Assembly: GCF_003383615.1 (NCBI RefSeq)
Contig: NZ_QNUL01000003.1
Location: 248,001-312,000, forward strand
DNA: 64,000 nt
Direction of reading: 5' to 3'
Origin: Dyadobacter luteus
Lineage (GTDB): Bacteria > Bacteroidota > Bacteroidia > Cytophagales > Spirosomataceae
Shown: piece after piece, positions 36,367-43,983 of the stretch
How positions within the stretch are numbered: position 1 is the stretch's first letter
Layout: each line of letters begins with the position of its first letter
Made by a program: the position numbers and the translations under genes
Notes under the pieces: generated by a model
Told to the model about the DNA's origin: nothing
Seen by the model: the letters and a program-made list of their open reading frames with translations, nothing else
Databases searched by the model: none

Positions 36367-37554
36367 TTAGCCTGCCGCGGAAGTTCTGACTTTTCTACCT
36401 GTTTTTTTCTTCCTTTTTCCCCACCAGATATAAAACCCGGTAATGGGTAATGTGCCGCAAATCAGGCTGGCGAAGAAAAAGATCCATTTGGTAAACAGCC
36501 CTCCAAAAGTTCCGACGTGTAACGACAGGTTGGAGCGCCGCATCCAGTTGGCAGGAGTATCCTCTGAGATTTTTGCATGTGAATTGGATAGCAACGCAAG
36601 TGTATTGACATCAAAATTCAGCTCACGCCAGGTGCCCTCATACATGTCTGTACAGGCATAGATCCATTTGGCGTCCTCCTTAGGAAAATGTATACTGATT
36701 TCGTCTTTTTTAAACTCCCCTATTTCGGTCGTCACCAGTTTCCAGACCAAATCTACTTTCCCTTCCATTGTAACAGGAACGGTCGTTGGACCAGCCTCGA
36801 TAGCAGTCACTTCAGCGCCCCTGTCTGTAGCACCACCCAGCAAATCCAACACCGATTTATTGACGAACCGGAAACTCATCATGAGGCCGGTGAAGCTCAT
36901 CAACAGCGCAATGATCATGGAATAGAAGCCTAATACGTTATGTAAGTCGTAGTTGACACGCTTGAATTTGGCGCTCCACTTAATCGTGAATGCCTGTTTG
37001 AGCTCACGAATCGTCCAATTCTTTGGCCACCAAAGCACAAGACCTGTAATGGTTAGCACCACGAATATGGCAGTACTCCAGCCAACGATCTTGCTACCGA
37101 CTTCCCTCGAAAACCACAGATGGCGGTGTCCTTCGTCAAAGAATTCGAATATGTCTTCATGGTCTTCCATTCCCAATACTTTACCCGTGTAAGGATTGGC
37201 AAAAATCAATGAATCGGAATTGTCCGGTGATAATCTGACCGTTTTGCCTTCTCCGTAATACCACAGCCGGCGGATTTGCATGTCCGGTAACTGCTCCAGC
37301 ACTTTGGCGCGTACTACAGAGGGTGGAAGCAGGTGAGCTCCTGCGGGTCTTTCCACTTCATATTTGGTACGCAGCATTGCCCCGATTTCACTTTCAAAAA
37401 CCAGTACACAGCCCGTCAGACTGATGATAATCACCGGAATACCTGCAGCGATACCAATCCACAAATGGAACCAGTCGTTAAACTGCCTGAGCCAGGAAGG
37501 CTTCGATTTGGTTTTTATCGTCCGTTTTTCTTTTGGGGTTGCAGGGTTTTCCAT
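36367..37554 (-). CDS. PepSY transmembrane protein (XusC-like)
   Basis: 395 residues. It has four membrane segments with the PepSY_TM signature: FHLWIGIAAGIPVIIISLTG at the first helix, EGHRHLWFSREVGSKIVGW, YDLHNVLGFYSMI, and SLHVGTFGGLFTKWIFFFAS before the last helix. The His residues are the expected heme ligands. It follows a DUF4374 lipoprotein and a TonB-dependent receptor in the order of the Bacteroides thetaiotaomicron xusA-xusB-xusC operon, whose PepSY member acts in the inner membrane on imported ferric xenosiderophores. The role here is by that parallel. The Lys-rich start (KEKRTIKTKSKPSW) is cytoplasmic. Confidence 0.85.
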   Translation of the reverse strand: MENPATPKEKRTIKTKSKPSWLRQFNDWFHLWIGIAAGIPVIIISLTGCVLVFESEIGAMLRTKYEVERPAGAHLLPPSVVRAKVLEQLPDMQIRRLWYYGEGKTVRLSPDNSDSLIFANPYTGKVLGMEDHEDIFEFFDEGHRHLWFSREVGSKIVGWSTAIFVVLTITGLVLWWPKNWTIRELKQAFTIKWSAKFKRVNYDLHNVLGFYSMIIALLMSFTGLMMSFRFVNKSVLDLLGGATDRGAEVTAIEAGPTTVPVTMEGKVDLVWKLVTTEIGEFKKDEISIHFPKEDAKWIYACTDMYEGTWRELNFDVNTLALLSNSHAKISEDTPANWMRRSNLSLHVGTFGGLFTKWIFFFASLICGTLPITGFYIWWGKRKKKTGRKVRTSAAG

Positions 37555-37637
37555 GATTAGTCAAATGCAGCAATGGTGTAAACAAACACAGATATGCGTC
37601 CCGGCAGGAAAGCATATCTGTTAAAATAGCGAAAGAG

Positions 37638-38840
37638 TTAATCCAACTTATCCAAACGGGTAAAGCTTGAATAACCACCTTCAATTTCAAGTCCTTTGGT
37701 TACCGTATCGGTGGCGGAATCGTAGATCCAGATATTGTCTTTCGTTGTATCTGCATTAATGGCGATGTACGCTTTTCCCTCACTTGCACACACATTTCTT
37801 TCACCCGTGCGATCGCCCGGAAGCTCGGTAAGTCTTTTGTGCAGTTTTCCTGTAGCCAGATCGATAATCGCATAGCGTGTCTGGTAGTCACCGGTAATGC
37901 TTGTGTCTCTGTATTTGATGATCGCCTTGCCGTTTCCAACATTCATAAACAAACCGGAAGCCTCATAGCCAAGCACTGCTTTGGTATCGATGATATAATT
38001 TGGGTCAAGACCCGTCGCTCCGTTTTTAATCCTGTAGGCCATAATTGGTGAGTACACGCCTGGTTTCCAGGCCGGATTCCAGTTCACAAGGAAATACACA
38101 TCGTTGCTTTCAGTTTTGAAAGAAGTACCGTAATAGCCAGATGTGCTTCCCACCCCAGCCGTACGTGAATCCTTTGAAACTGTACCCACTTCAAAGCTTG
38201 GATACTTTACTTCCAGCACTGTCATTTCAGGATAAATCTCGTATCCTCCAGGCATAAAACCGACCGAAATAAAGAATTTTCCATTGACAAACTGAATATC
38301 TCCTCCCACCAAAAGTCTGGTGTAACCCGATGGTATAGCAGGTACACCGGCTATTTGTCCGTTCGTGATTTTCATAGTTGTCACATCGATGACCGAATAA
38401 TTGATCTTGGTGCTTGTCGCATCCAAACCTACCATGATCAACGTATTATCATCCACCCAGGTATGACCTGTCATGCTCACGAGGTGCGTGTAGGGCATCT
38501 GCGTAATCGTCTGTAACTGATCATTTTTGAATTGAAACTTACTGAATTTTCCTTCAGTCGTGTTGTAGAAATAATAGTAGCCATTTTTGTTAATCACCGC
38601 ACTGCTTACAGTTGTTGTCACATCTGCGCCCTGGCCCGTAAGGCTTGCTGTTCCTTCAGTCAGTTTATCAAAACCAAGTACAAAATACGATACATTCGGC
38701 CAGCTGCCTACCGTAGGCCATAGTGCAAAATTATATGTTCCTGCTTCTTTTTCAGGCTCTACTTCTTTTTCCTCGCTGCTGCTGCACGCACCCAACACCG
38801 CCACCATACCCCAAAGGGCCAAAAGTGTTATTTTCTTCAT
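37638..38840 (-). CDS. DUF4374 surface lipoprotein (XusB-like)
   Basis: 400 residues. The lipobox with Cys19 (AVLGACSSSEE) is followed by an acidic Glu-rich stretch. The remaining 370 residues read as beta-propeller blades (NYSVIDVTTMKITNG, NGKFFISVGFMPGGYEIYP, YAIIDLATGKLHKRLTELPG). This is DUF4374, the family of Bacteroides XusB, a lipoprotein that binds catecholate siderophores such as enterobactin at the cell surface. It lies between a receptor (28 bp upstream) and a PepSY gene, the Xus order. Ligand and surface location are inferred from the family. A second, diverged DUF4374 gene is found upstream of the receptor. Confidence 0.88.
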   Translation of the reverse strand: MKKITLLALWGMVAVLGACSSSEEKEVEPEKEAGTYNFALWPTVGSWPNVSYFVLGFDKLTEGTASLTGQGADVTTTVSSAVINKNGYYYFYNTTEGKFSKFQFKNDQLQTITQMPYTHLVSMTGHTWVDDNTLIMVGLDATSTKINYSVIDVTTMKITNGQIAGVPAIPSGYTRLLVGGDIQFVNGKFFISVGFMPGGYEIYPEMTVLEVKYPSFEVGTVSKDSRTAGVGSTSGYYGTSFKTESNDVYFLVNWNPAWKPGVYSPIMAYRIKNGATGLDPNYIIDTKAVLGYEASGLFMNVGNGKAIIKYRDTSITGDYQTRYAIIDLATGKLHKRLTELPGDRTGERNVCASEGKAYIAINADTTKDNIWIYDSATDTVTKGLEIEGGYSSFTRLDKLD

Positions 38841-38868
38841 GTCAAAATTGAAAAATGATTACTACTAT

Positions 38869-41235
38869 TTATTTTAAGAAAAGTCTGAATTTGGCGTAAA
38901 AAGCTCTGCCTGGCTTTTGAAGTCTGAAGTTGTCATAAACCAGCTCATTGGTCAGGTTCCTGCATTCAAGCGAAAAGTTGTACTTGCCCTGATGCATCGA
39001 ATACGAAACTGAGGCCTGATGTACGAGCTGTTTCGGGATAGTTAGCTGATATTTTTTGTTACCAAATGCCTCCCAGGTACGGTAGTACCAGTGCGTGTAC
39101 TGCGTGCTCCAGTTAAACTGGATACGGCTGCCTTTTTGGAAGACATCATTTTTCCCTATACCAAGATCCGCGTTACTGAAAAACCAGGGCTGATTCGGGA
39201 TTCTGTTTTTATAAGTAGCAGAATTTGAAGTAGATGTGGATGAATTGAGCGTATACTTCGTGTTATCAATCGCATTCTGGTAACTCACGTTTACCGAGGC
39301 ATTCAGTAACCTATTGTAGCTATAGCGCACCTCCGCTTCCAAACCTTTGATCAGCACTTTGGAAACGTTTTGATACTGAAAACGGTTGGTCGCGTACTCG
39401 ATTGCATAGATAAAATCACGGGAATTTCTGTAGAATGCTGAGCCCTCCACAAACAATGATCCGCGCCCCAGTTTCATACCATAAAACCCACCCAGATTCA
39501 CGTTATCGCCCGATTCCGGTTTTAGAGCCAGGTTATTTGAAATGGAAAATCCGTCCCCGAAAACTTCATTGATGTCCTGCACACGGTAGGTAAATTCATA
39601 GGACCCTTTTACCCCGGCATTCTCACCCAACTTATATACCGAAGCCAAACCATAACCAAGATAACTTTTGAAAGCACCTTCATCGTAGTAGGACTGCGTA
39701 AGTGAAGTATACTGGCGCTTATTCAGGTCAATTCCGTAGTATTTTGCAAACAGCGTGTTGCTCCATCTTTTGTTAAAAAAGTTCTGCTGGAAGGCCAGTC
39801 CGGCAATATGTTTTGTAATCCGTCCCGGCACATCATCTTCCTGCATAATCAGTGCGTCGTAGGTTTGGTTGCGCACGCGATCCAGCGTATAGTTAAAATT
39901 GATCGACTGATTTTCGTTGATCACGTAATTAATATTCGCTCTTGAAAACAGCCTTGGACGGTCAACATGCGTTACCCTTCTGCTGCCCGTTTCCGCATTA
40001 CCTGCATCTATATACGTTCCATCCCAGTAGTACTTTCTGGTGAGTGTATCGGCCAGTATGTAGCTGTCTTTTGAAAAGGTACTATACAGATTTACTCCCA
40101 GCCCCTTCAGGAAGAAATTGTCCTTTTTATACCGAAGTGAGAAATTGTAAGCATCTCCGTTTTTCGTCGCCGAGCCATACACTACCTCCTGCCGGATACC
40201 CGTCTGCAACTGTTTGTCGGACTGAGAGTAGGAAGCGCCGACAAAAAACACATCTGCCCACTTCTTGTTGACTACACCCAATTCCAGTTGCCCCATAGCG
40301 GCCTTGTATTGGTCATGGAAACGTGGCAAGTCTTTGTACACGTATGCATTCTGTGTTTCATCCCAAATCTCAACACCCTTCATAAGGTAATTGTTATCGG
40401 CGTAATTGTAGAAAGCGCTGGCCTTGGCAATGAAGCCTGTCGGACGATGCGTGTACTGCCCGGAAATCGCTACCTGATTCGTATTGAAAGATCCGTAGCT
40501 ATAACTGGCGTCCAGATAATTCTTAACACCCTGATTTGTAACGATATTCACCGAACCACCGAGTGCATCCGCACCCAGGGCTACCGGCACAACCCCTTTG
40601 TACACTTCTATTCTCTCTGCCAGATTAACAGGAATATTATTCAGCGACATGGTGCTTCCCATGATGTCCATCGGAATACCATCAATAAAAAACTTGACCG
40701 CTTTACCGGAAAGACCGTTAATGGAAAAGTTAAAATCCGAACCTACACCACCTTGTTCCCGTACCTTAATCCCTGCACTTCGATTCAGAATCTGATTCAT
40801 ATCGGCGGTGCTGTTGGCAAATTGTCTGGTTTCTATCGCATTGACATTGAACGCCTGTTCCTTGATTTGCTGTGATTCATTTTTGCCATGTACCACCACT
40901 TCGCCCATTTCCTTTACGTTCGACTTCAAGGTAAAGTTGAGACTGGTCTCCTGCCCTGCTTTTACCTGAACGGTTTTGGACTGGCTCAGAAAACCGATGG
41001 CAGACACTTGGATGGTGTATGACCCACCTTTTTTTAATTCCAGTCGAAACACTCCCTTGTCGTCGGCTGCTGTACCTGTAGCGGTTCCTTTGACGAGCAC
41101 GCTTGCTCCGGGCAACTCTGTTCCGTCGTCTTCGCTGATCTTTCCCGTCAACACGGTCTGTCCATAGGCACAAACCGCCCACACAGATAAAAATAAAACA
41201 GGCAGACTTCTTCGGAAAATACTGGTAATACGCAT
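38869..41235 (-). CDS. TonB-dependent receptor (XusA-like)
   Basis: 788 residues. It has a signal peptide (LPVLFLSVWAVCAYGQ), a carboxypeptidase-D-like domain of about 85 residues (LTGKISEDDGTELPGASVLV), a plug with IKVREQGGVGSDFNFSINGL and ERIEVYKGVVPVALGADALG, and a barrel ending FYAKFRLFLK. No STN (secretin/TonB N-terminal) signalling domain precedes the plug, although an ECF sigma/anti-sigma pair is encoded upstream. The next two genes are a DUF4374 lipoprotein and a PepSY protein, matching XusA-B-C. The likely cargo is a ferric siderophore made by other microbes, an inference from the family. A 158-bp gap separates it from the first DUF4374 gene. Confidence 0.9.
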   Translation of the reverse strand: MRITSIFRRSLPVLFLSVWAVCAYGQTVLTGKISEDDGTELPGASVLVKGTATGTAADDKGVFRLELKKGGSYTIQVSAIGFLSQSKTVQVKAGQETSLNFTLKSNVKEMGEVVVHGKNESQQIKEQAFNVNAIETRQFANSTADMNQILNRSAGIKVREQGGVGSDFNFSINGLSGKAVKFFIDGIPMDIMGSTMSLNNIPVNLAERIEVYKGVVPVALGADALGGSVNIVTNQGVKNYLDASYSYGSFNTNQVAISGQYTHRPTGFIAKASAFYNYADNNYLMKGVEIWDETQNAYVYKDLPRFHDQYKAAMGQLELGVVNKKWADVFFVGASYSQSDKQLQTGIRQEVVYGSATKNGDAYNFSLRYKKDNFFLKGLGVNLYSTFSKDSYILADTLTRKYYWDGTYIDAGNAETGSRRVTHVDRPRLFSRANINYVINENQSINFNYTLDRVRNQTYDALIMQEDDVPGRITKHIAGLAFQQNFFNKRWSNTLFAKYYGIDLNKRQYTSLTQSYYDEGAFKSYLGYGLASVYKLGENAGVKGSYEFTYRVQDINEVFGDGFSISNNLALKPESGDNVNLGGFYGMKLGRGSLFVEGSAFYRNSRDFIYAIEYATNRFQYQNVSKVLIKGLEAEVRYSYNRLLNASVNVSYQNAIDNTKYTLNSSTSTSNSATYKNRIPNQPWFFSNADLGIGKNDVFQKGSRIQFNWSTQYTHWYYRTWEAFGNKKYQLTIPKQLVHQASVSYSMHQGKYNFSLECRNLTNELVYDNFRLQKPGRAFYAKFRLFLK

Positions 41236-41393
41236 TGTGTTATTTGCTCATAAACTGAAAAAAGATGAGGCATGCCAGAACTGGAATACCGCATCTTTTA
41301 CAAGTTGCACAACACAATATTTTCGGAAGCTTTGGTCTGAAAAAAAGTTGTTATTTTTATAAAAAATAAATCAATACACTCAAAATCAATATG

Positions 41394-42686
41394 TTAATTA
41401 TACAATTTTTCCAGCCGAAAAATGTAATCAACATCTCCTTCCAGTTTCAACCCCTTCTTCAGTGACTTGGTTTTAGGGTTGTAAACCCAGATGTAGTTGC
41501 CCTCCGTATCAGAATTAACGGAGATGTAAACCAGTCCGTTTTCACTCAGCACACAGGTACGCGAGGTGCCTTTGTCCAGTGGAAGGGCCAGTTTGTGAAC
41601 GGCTTTCGTGGTAAGATCTACTTCATAAAATTCCATGTGCGGTTTCATGTAATGATCCTCAAAAGTTTTGAAGAGCTCCTTACGTTCACTTCTGACAATG
41701 GCTTTGTTGTTACCGATATACCACATTCCATACGCATGGTTGGCAATCGATGAAGCAGAAATATTAAAGAAATAGCTGCTATCAGGTTCGTTTTCACCGG
41801 CTTTGATACGGTATATTGCTGTAGACTGCTGTGGATTTCCTCCTCTGGCAAAACCCGGGCACGACAGGTAATAGAAGTCATTCTTTTCATCCCGAAACGC
41901 GGTCTCCTCTGACGTATTTACACTTCCCGGATACGTGGATCTGCTATCCTTAAAAACCTTATTCAGAGACATGGATGGATAATTGAGATTGGCGACATAT
42001 ACCGTATCGCTCGATCCGTATCCTTCTGGGCTACTTTTATGGTAGGTATATCCCACCCACAGTTTGTCTTTACTGAATTCCGAAAATCCTACAGTCATGT
42101 TGTTAAAGGGCGCATACGGAATCGGTAACTGCAAAACGCCCGTGGTTGCTGTCATTGTAGTCGTATTGATCCGGGCATATAATGGCGATTTCATTTTACC
42201 CGGATAAGAAATGATCAGAAGCGAATCAGGATGATACCAGTTATAGTTTTCCAGGTCACGCATGTCGGGCAAATGAAGCGAATCAATCGGCGTAAACTGG
42301 TTGTCGATGATACGGTTACGAACAAAATAATCAGTCTTGCGATTGATATAAAAGTAATTCCCGTTTTTGACCATCATATAAAACCAAATCCTCTTCGGAG
42401 AAAGCACAGAAGCGCCCGTCTTAATCGGATCAATCGTACCCCCATCAAGTGTATCGGTCTGGATCACGTACTGAACGTGCTCTTTGGACATTACAAGTAT
42501 GCTGTATTTTTTTTGATGCTCAGATGTTTTTTCGGAACAACCCGACACCAGAGCAACCGTACCAATGAGTACACAAACGGGAAGAAACAGCCTGCGCTTA
42601 AAGAGTTGAGTAAGATTTTTATATATCAAACTGTTCCGAGAGTTCGTATTTAAGTAATGGTGGTAATTCGAAAATAAGATTTTCAT
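41394..42686 (-). CDS. Second, diverged DUF4374-type lipoprotein
   Basis: 430 residues from the only in-frame ATG, which lies 68 bp inside the upstream anti-sigma gene. The lipobox is at Cys50 (LIGTVALVSGCSEKT), an unusually long n-region. A TTG at 42629 would give a normal signal peptide (LIYKNLTQLFKRRLFLPVCV) and an overlap of 11 bp, so it may be the true start. The body has the same blade pattern as the other DUF4374 gene: INTTTMTATTGVLQLP near the start and YISVNSDTEGNYIWVYNPKT at the end, matching YIAINADTTKDNIWIYDSAT. It therefore seems to be a diverged paralogue of the XusB-like protein, placed before the receptor instead of after it. A second binding protein for another ligand is possible. 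Confidence 0.8.
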   Translation of the reverse strand: MKILFSNYHHYLNTNSRNSLIYKNLTQLFKRRLFLPVCVLIGTVALVSGCSEKTSEHQKKYSILVMSKEHVQYVIQTDTLDGGTIDPIKTGASVLSPKRIWFYMMVKNGNYFYINRKTDYFVRNRIIDNQFTPIDSLHLPDMRDLENYNWYHPDSLLIISYPGKMKSPLYARINTTTMTATTGVLQLPIPYAPFNNMTVGFSEFSKDKLWVGYTYHKSSPEGYGSSDTVYVANLNYPSMSLNKVFKDSRSTYPGSVNTSEETAFRDEKNDFYYLSCPGFARGGNPQQSTAIYRIKAGENEPDSSYFFNISASSIANHAYGMWYIGNNKAIVRSERKELFKTFEDHYMKPHMEFYEVDLTTKAVHKLALPLDKGTSRTCVLSENGLVYISVNSDTEGNYIWVYNPKTKSLKKGLKLEGDVDYIFRLEKLYN

Positions 42687-43296
42687 TCATGATCACAACC
42701 TGGTCGGCATCCTGATTTTTGTAATTCATGGCAAAATAAGTCTCACCTTTCTTGAAATCAATTCCTTTTGAAGACGATCCATCTTTGGAACATACATCAC
42801 TGAACGACAATGAAATATCTTTCTTGGGACTTATTTTAATAGCTCCGCAAAAATCAACCAATCCTCTGTCAGAATCAAAACTTGCTCTGCTTTTATCCCC
42901 CAGTACAATGTCGAAATCCTCTGTAAATATTTCCTGCTGCTGAGCACGGATGCCCTTCGTTCCGGCTTCTGCCAAGGCGGGTTGATTTGCGATTTCCTTG
43001 TTTATTGAGTTGAACAAAGTCGCTGAAACCGCAATCAGAACAGAAACAGATGCTGCGACCGCCATCCACTTATAACGTTGCATAAATGGAACTACAACTG
43101 GTGCGACTTTTGCAGAAGGCAGAATCGGAGCAATGTCCTCCCAGATCTCCGCTTTGAGTTGTGTCTCCGAAGCACCGGAAATCTCTATCTCATCCGTATC
43201 GTCATCATTCAGGAGCCATTCTTCCACGGCACTAATCTCCGAAGGAGTACATAGTCCCTGGTTATACTTTTCGATCAGTTCCGTTGTAACTTTCAT
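42619..43296 (-). CDS. FecR-like anti-sigma factor, shortened
   Basis: 225 residues from the ATG at 43296 (MKVTTELIEKYNQGLCTPSE). The first 85 residues are the cytoplasmic sigma-binding part (EKYNQGLCTPSEISAVEEWL). A single membrane helix (WMAVAASVSVLIAVSATLF) follows, then about 120 periplasmic residues. The classical FecR protein has about 300-320 residues with a longer periplasmic part that contacts an STN-bearing receptor, so this one is short. The ECF sigma factor gene is upstream by 71 bp and the pair should form a sigma/anti-sigma switch for the receptor cluster. Its end overlaps the first DUF4374 gene. Confidence 0.75.
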   Translation of the reverse strand: MKVTTELIEKYNQGLCTPSEISAVEEWLLNDDDTDEIEISGASETQLKAEIWEDIAPILPSAKVAPVVVPFMQRYKWMAVAASVSVLIAVSATLFNSINKEIANQPALAEAGTKGIRAQQQEIFTEDFDIVLGDKSRASFDSDRGLVDFCGAIKISPKKDISLSFSDVCSKDGSSSKGIDFKKGETYFAMNYKNQDADQVVIMNENLIFELPPLLKYELSEQFDI

Positions 43297-43367
43297 GTCT
43301 TGTACCCTTGTGTATAATAAAGGTCCCGAAAGCAAATGTAGTAGAAAATAGAATTAAGTAAGGTAAA

Positions 43368-43907
43368 TCAAAACGAAAATCCCTCCAGCCGCAACCTCAG
43401 GAATGATACCGCCTTGGAGATATGCTGCCCTACTGCCCTTTCAGAAATGAGAAGCATGGATGCAATCTCTTTATTTGACAATTCATTCTCCCGACTCATT
43501 TTGAAAACTTCCTTACACTTTGGTGGCAGCGATTCGATCAGCGGAGAAATGTTATCCAGCAAATTGCTGCTGATGATTTCCCCTTCCGTATCCTCGTAAG
43601 CAGCAGTTTGTTTCAGTGCGATCATCTCGTGATGCCTGGCTCTGGTACTTTTGTTACGAAGATATTCCAGTGTTTTCAGCTTTGCCGACCGGACAAGATA
43701 ATGCTCAATCTGTTGAATCACGTCAATGCTGTCTCTCCTTTCCCAGAGCGACTTAAATACCTCCTGTACAATCCCTTTCGCCAAATCAGAATCGTTCAGT
43801 TTAGCCATAGAAATGCTATAAACCTTTTTCCAGTAGATGTTATAAATCTCTGTGAAACTGGCTTCGTCTAATACCACCAATGACTTGTGAAGGCCTGCCT
43901 GGGACAT
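43368..43907 (-). CDS. RNA polymerase ECF-type sigma factor
   Basis: 179 residues. Region 2 is seen in SFTEIYNIYWKKVYSISMAK and VQEVFKSLWERRDSIDVIQQ, and region 4 in LPPKCKEVFKMSRENELSNK and IASMLLISERAVGQHISKAV. This is the Bacteroidota FecI-like ECF class that pairs with FecR-type anti-sigma factors. It should direct transcription of the receptor and DUF4374 genes downstream in answer to iron shortage or ligand. A canonical housekeeping promoter lies 20-51 bp before the ATG, so the sigma factor itself is expressed by the primary sigma. No operator was identified. Confidence 0.92.
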   Translation of the reverse strand: MSQAGLHKSLVVLDEASFTEIYNIYWKKVYSISMAKLNDSDLAKGIVQEVFKSLWERRDSIDVIQQIEHYLVRSAKLKTLEYLRNKSTRARHHEMIALKQTAAYEDTEGEIISSNLLDNISPLIESLPPKCKEVFKMSRENELSNKEIASMLLISERAVGQHISKAVSFLRLRLEGFSF

Positions 43908-43927
43908 AGCATCTCTTAAATGAAATG

Positions 43928-43958
43928 CAAAAGTAGCACTTGCTAGAAACAGTCCAAA
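43928..43958 (-). promoter_or_regulatory. Canonical Bacteroidota promoter for the ECF sigma gene
   Basis: On the minus strand TTTG (43955-43958) and TACTTTTG (43928-43935) are separated by 19 bp, the ideal spacing, 20 bp before the sigma ATG at 43907. Confidence 0.75.
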
Positions 43959-43983
43959 TAAGATTTAAACTTATTTGAATATC

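Noticed and set aside
40288..40875. 195-codon plus-strand frame
   Set aside because: Antisense to the XusA-like receptor; a shadow of its codon pattern.
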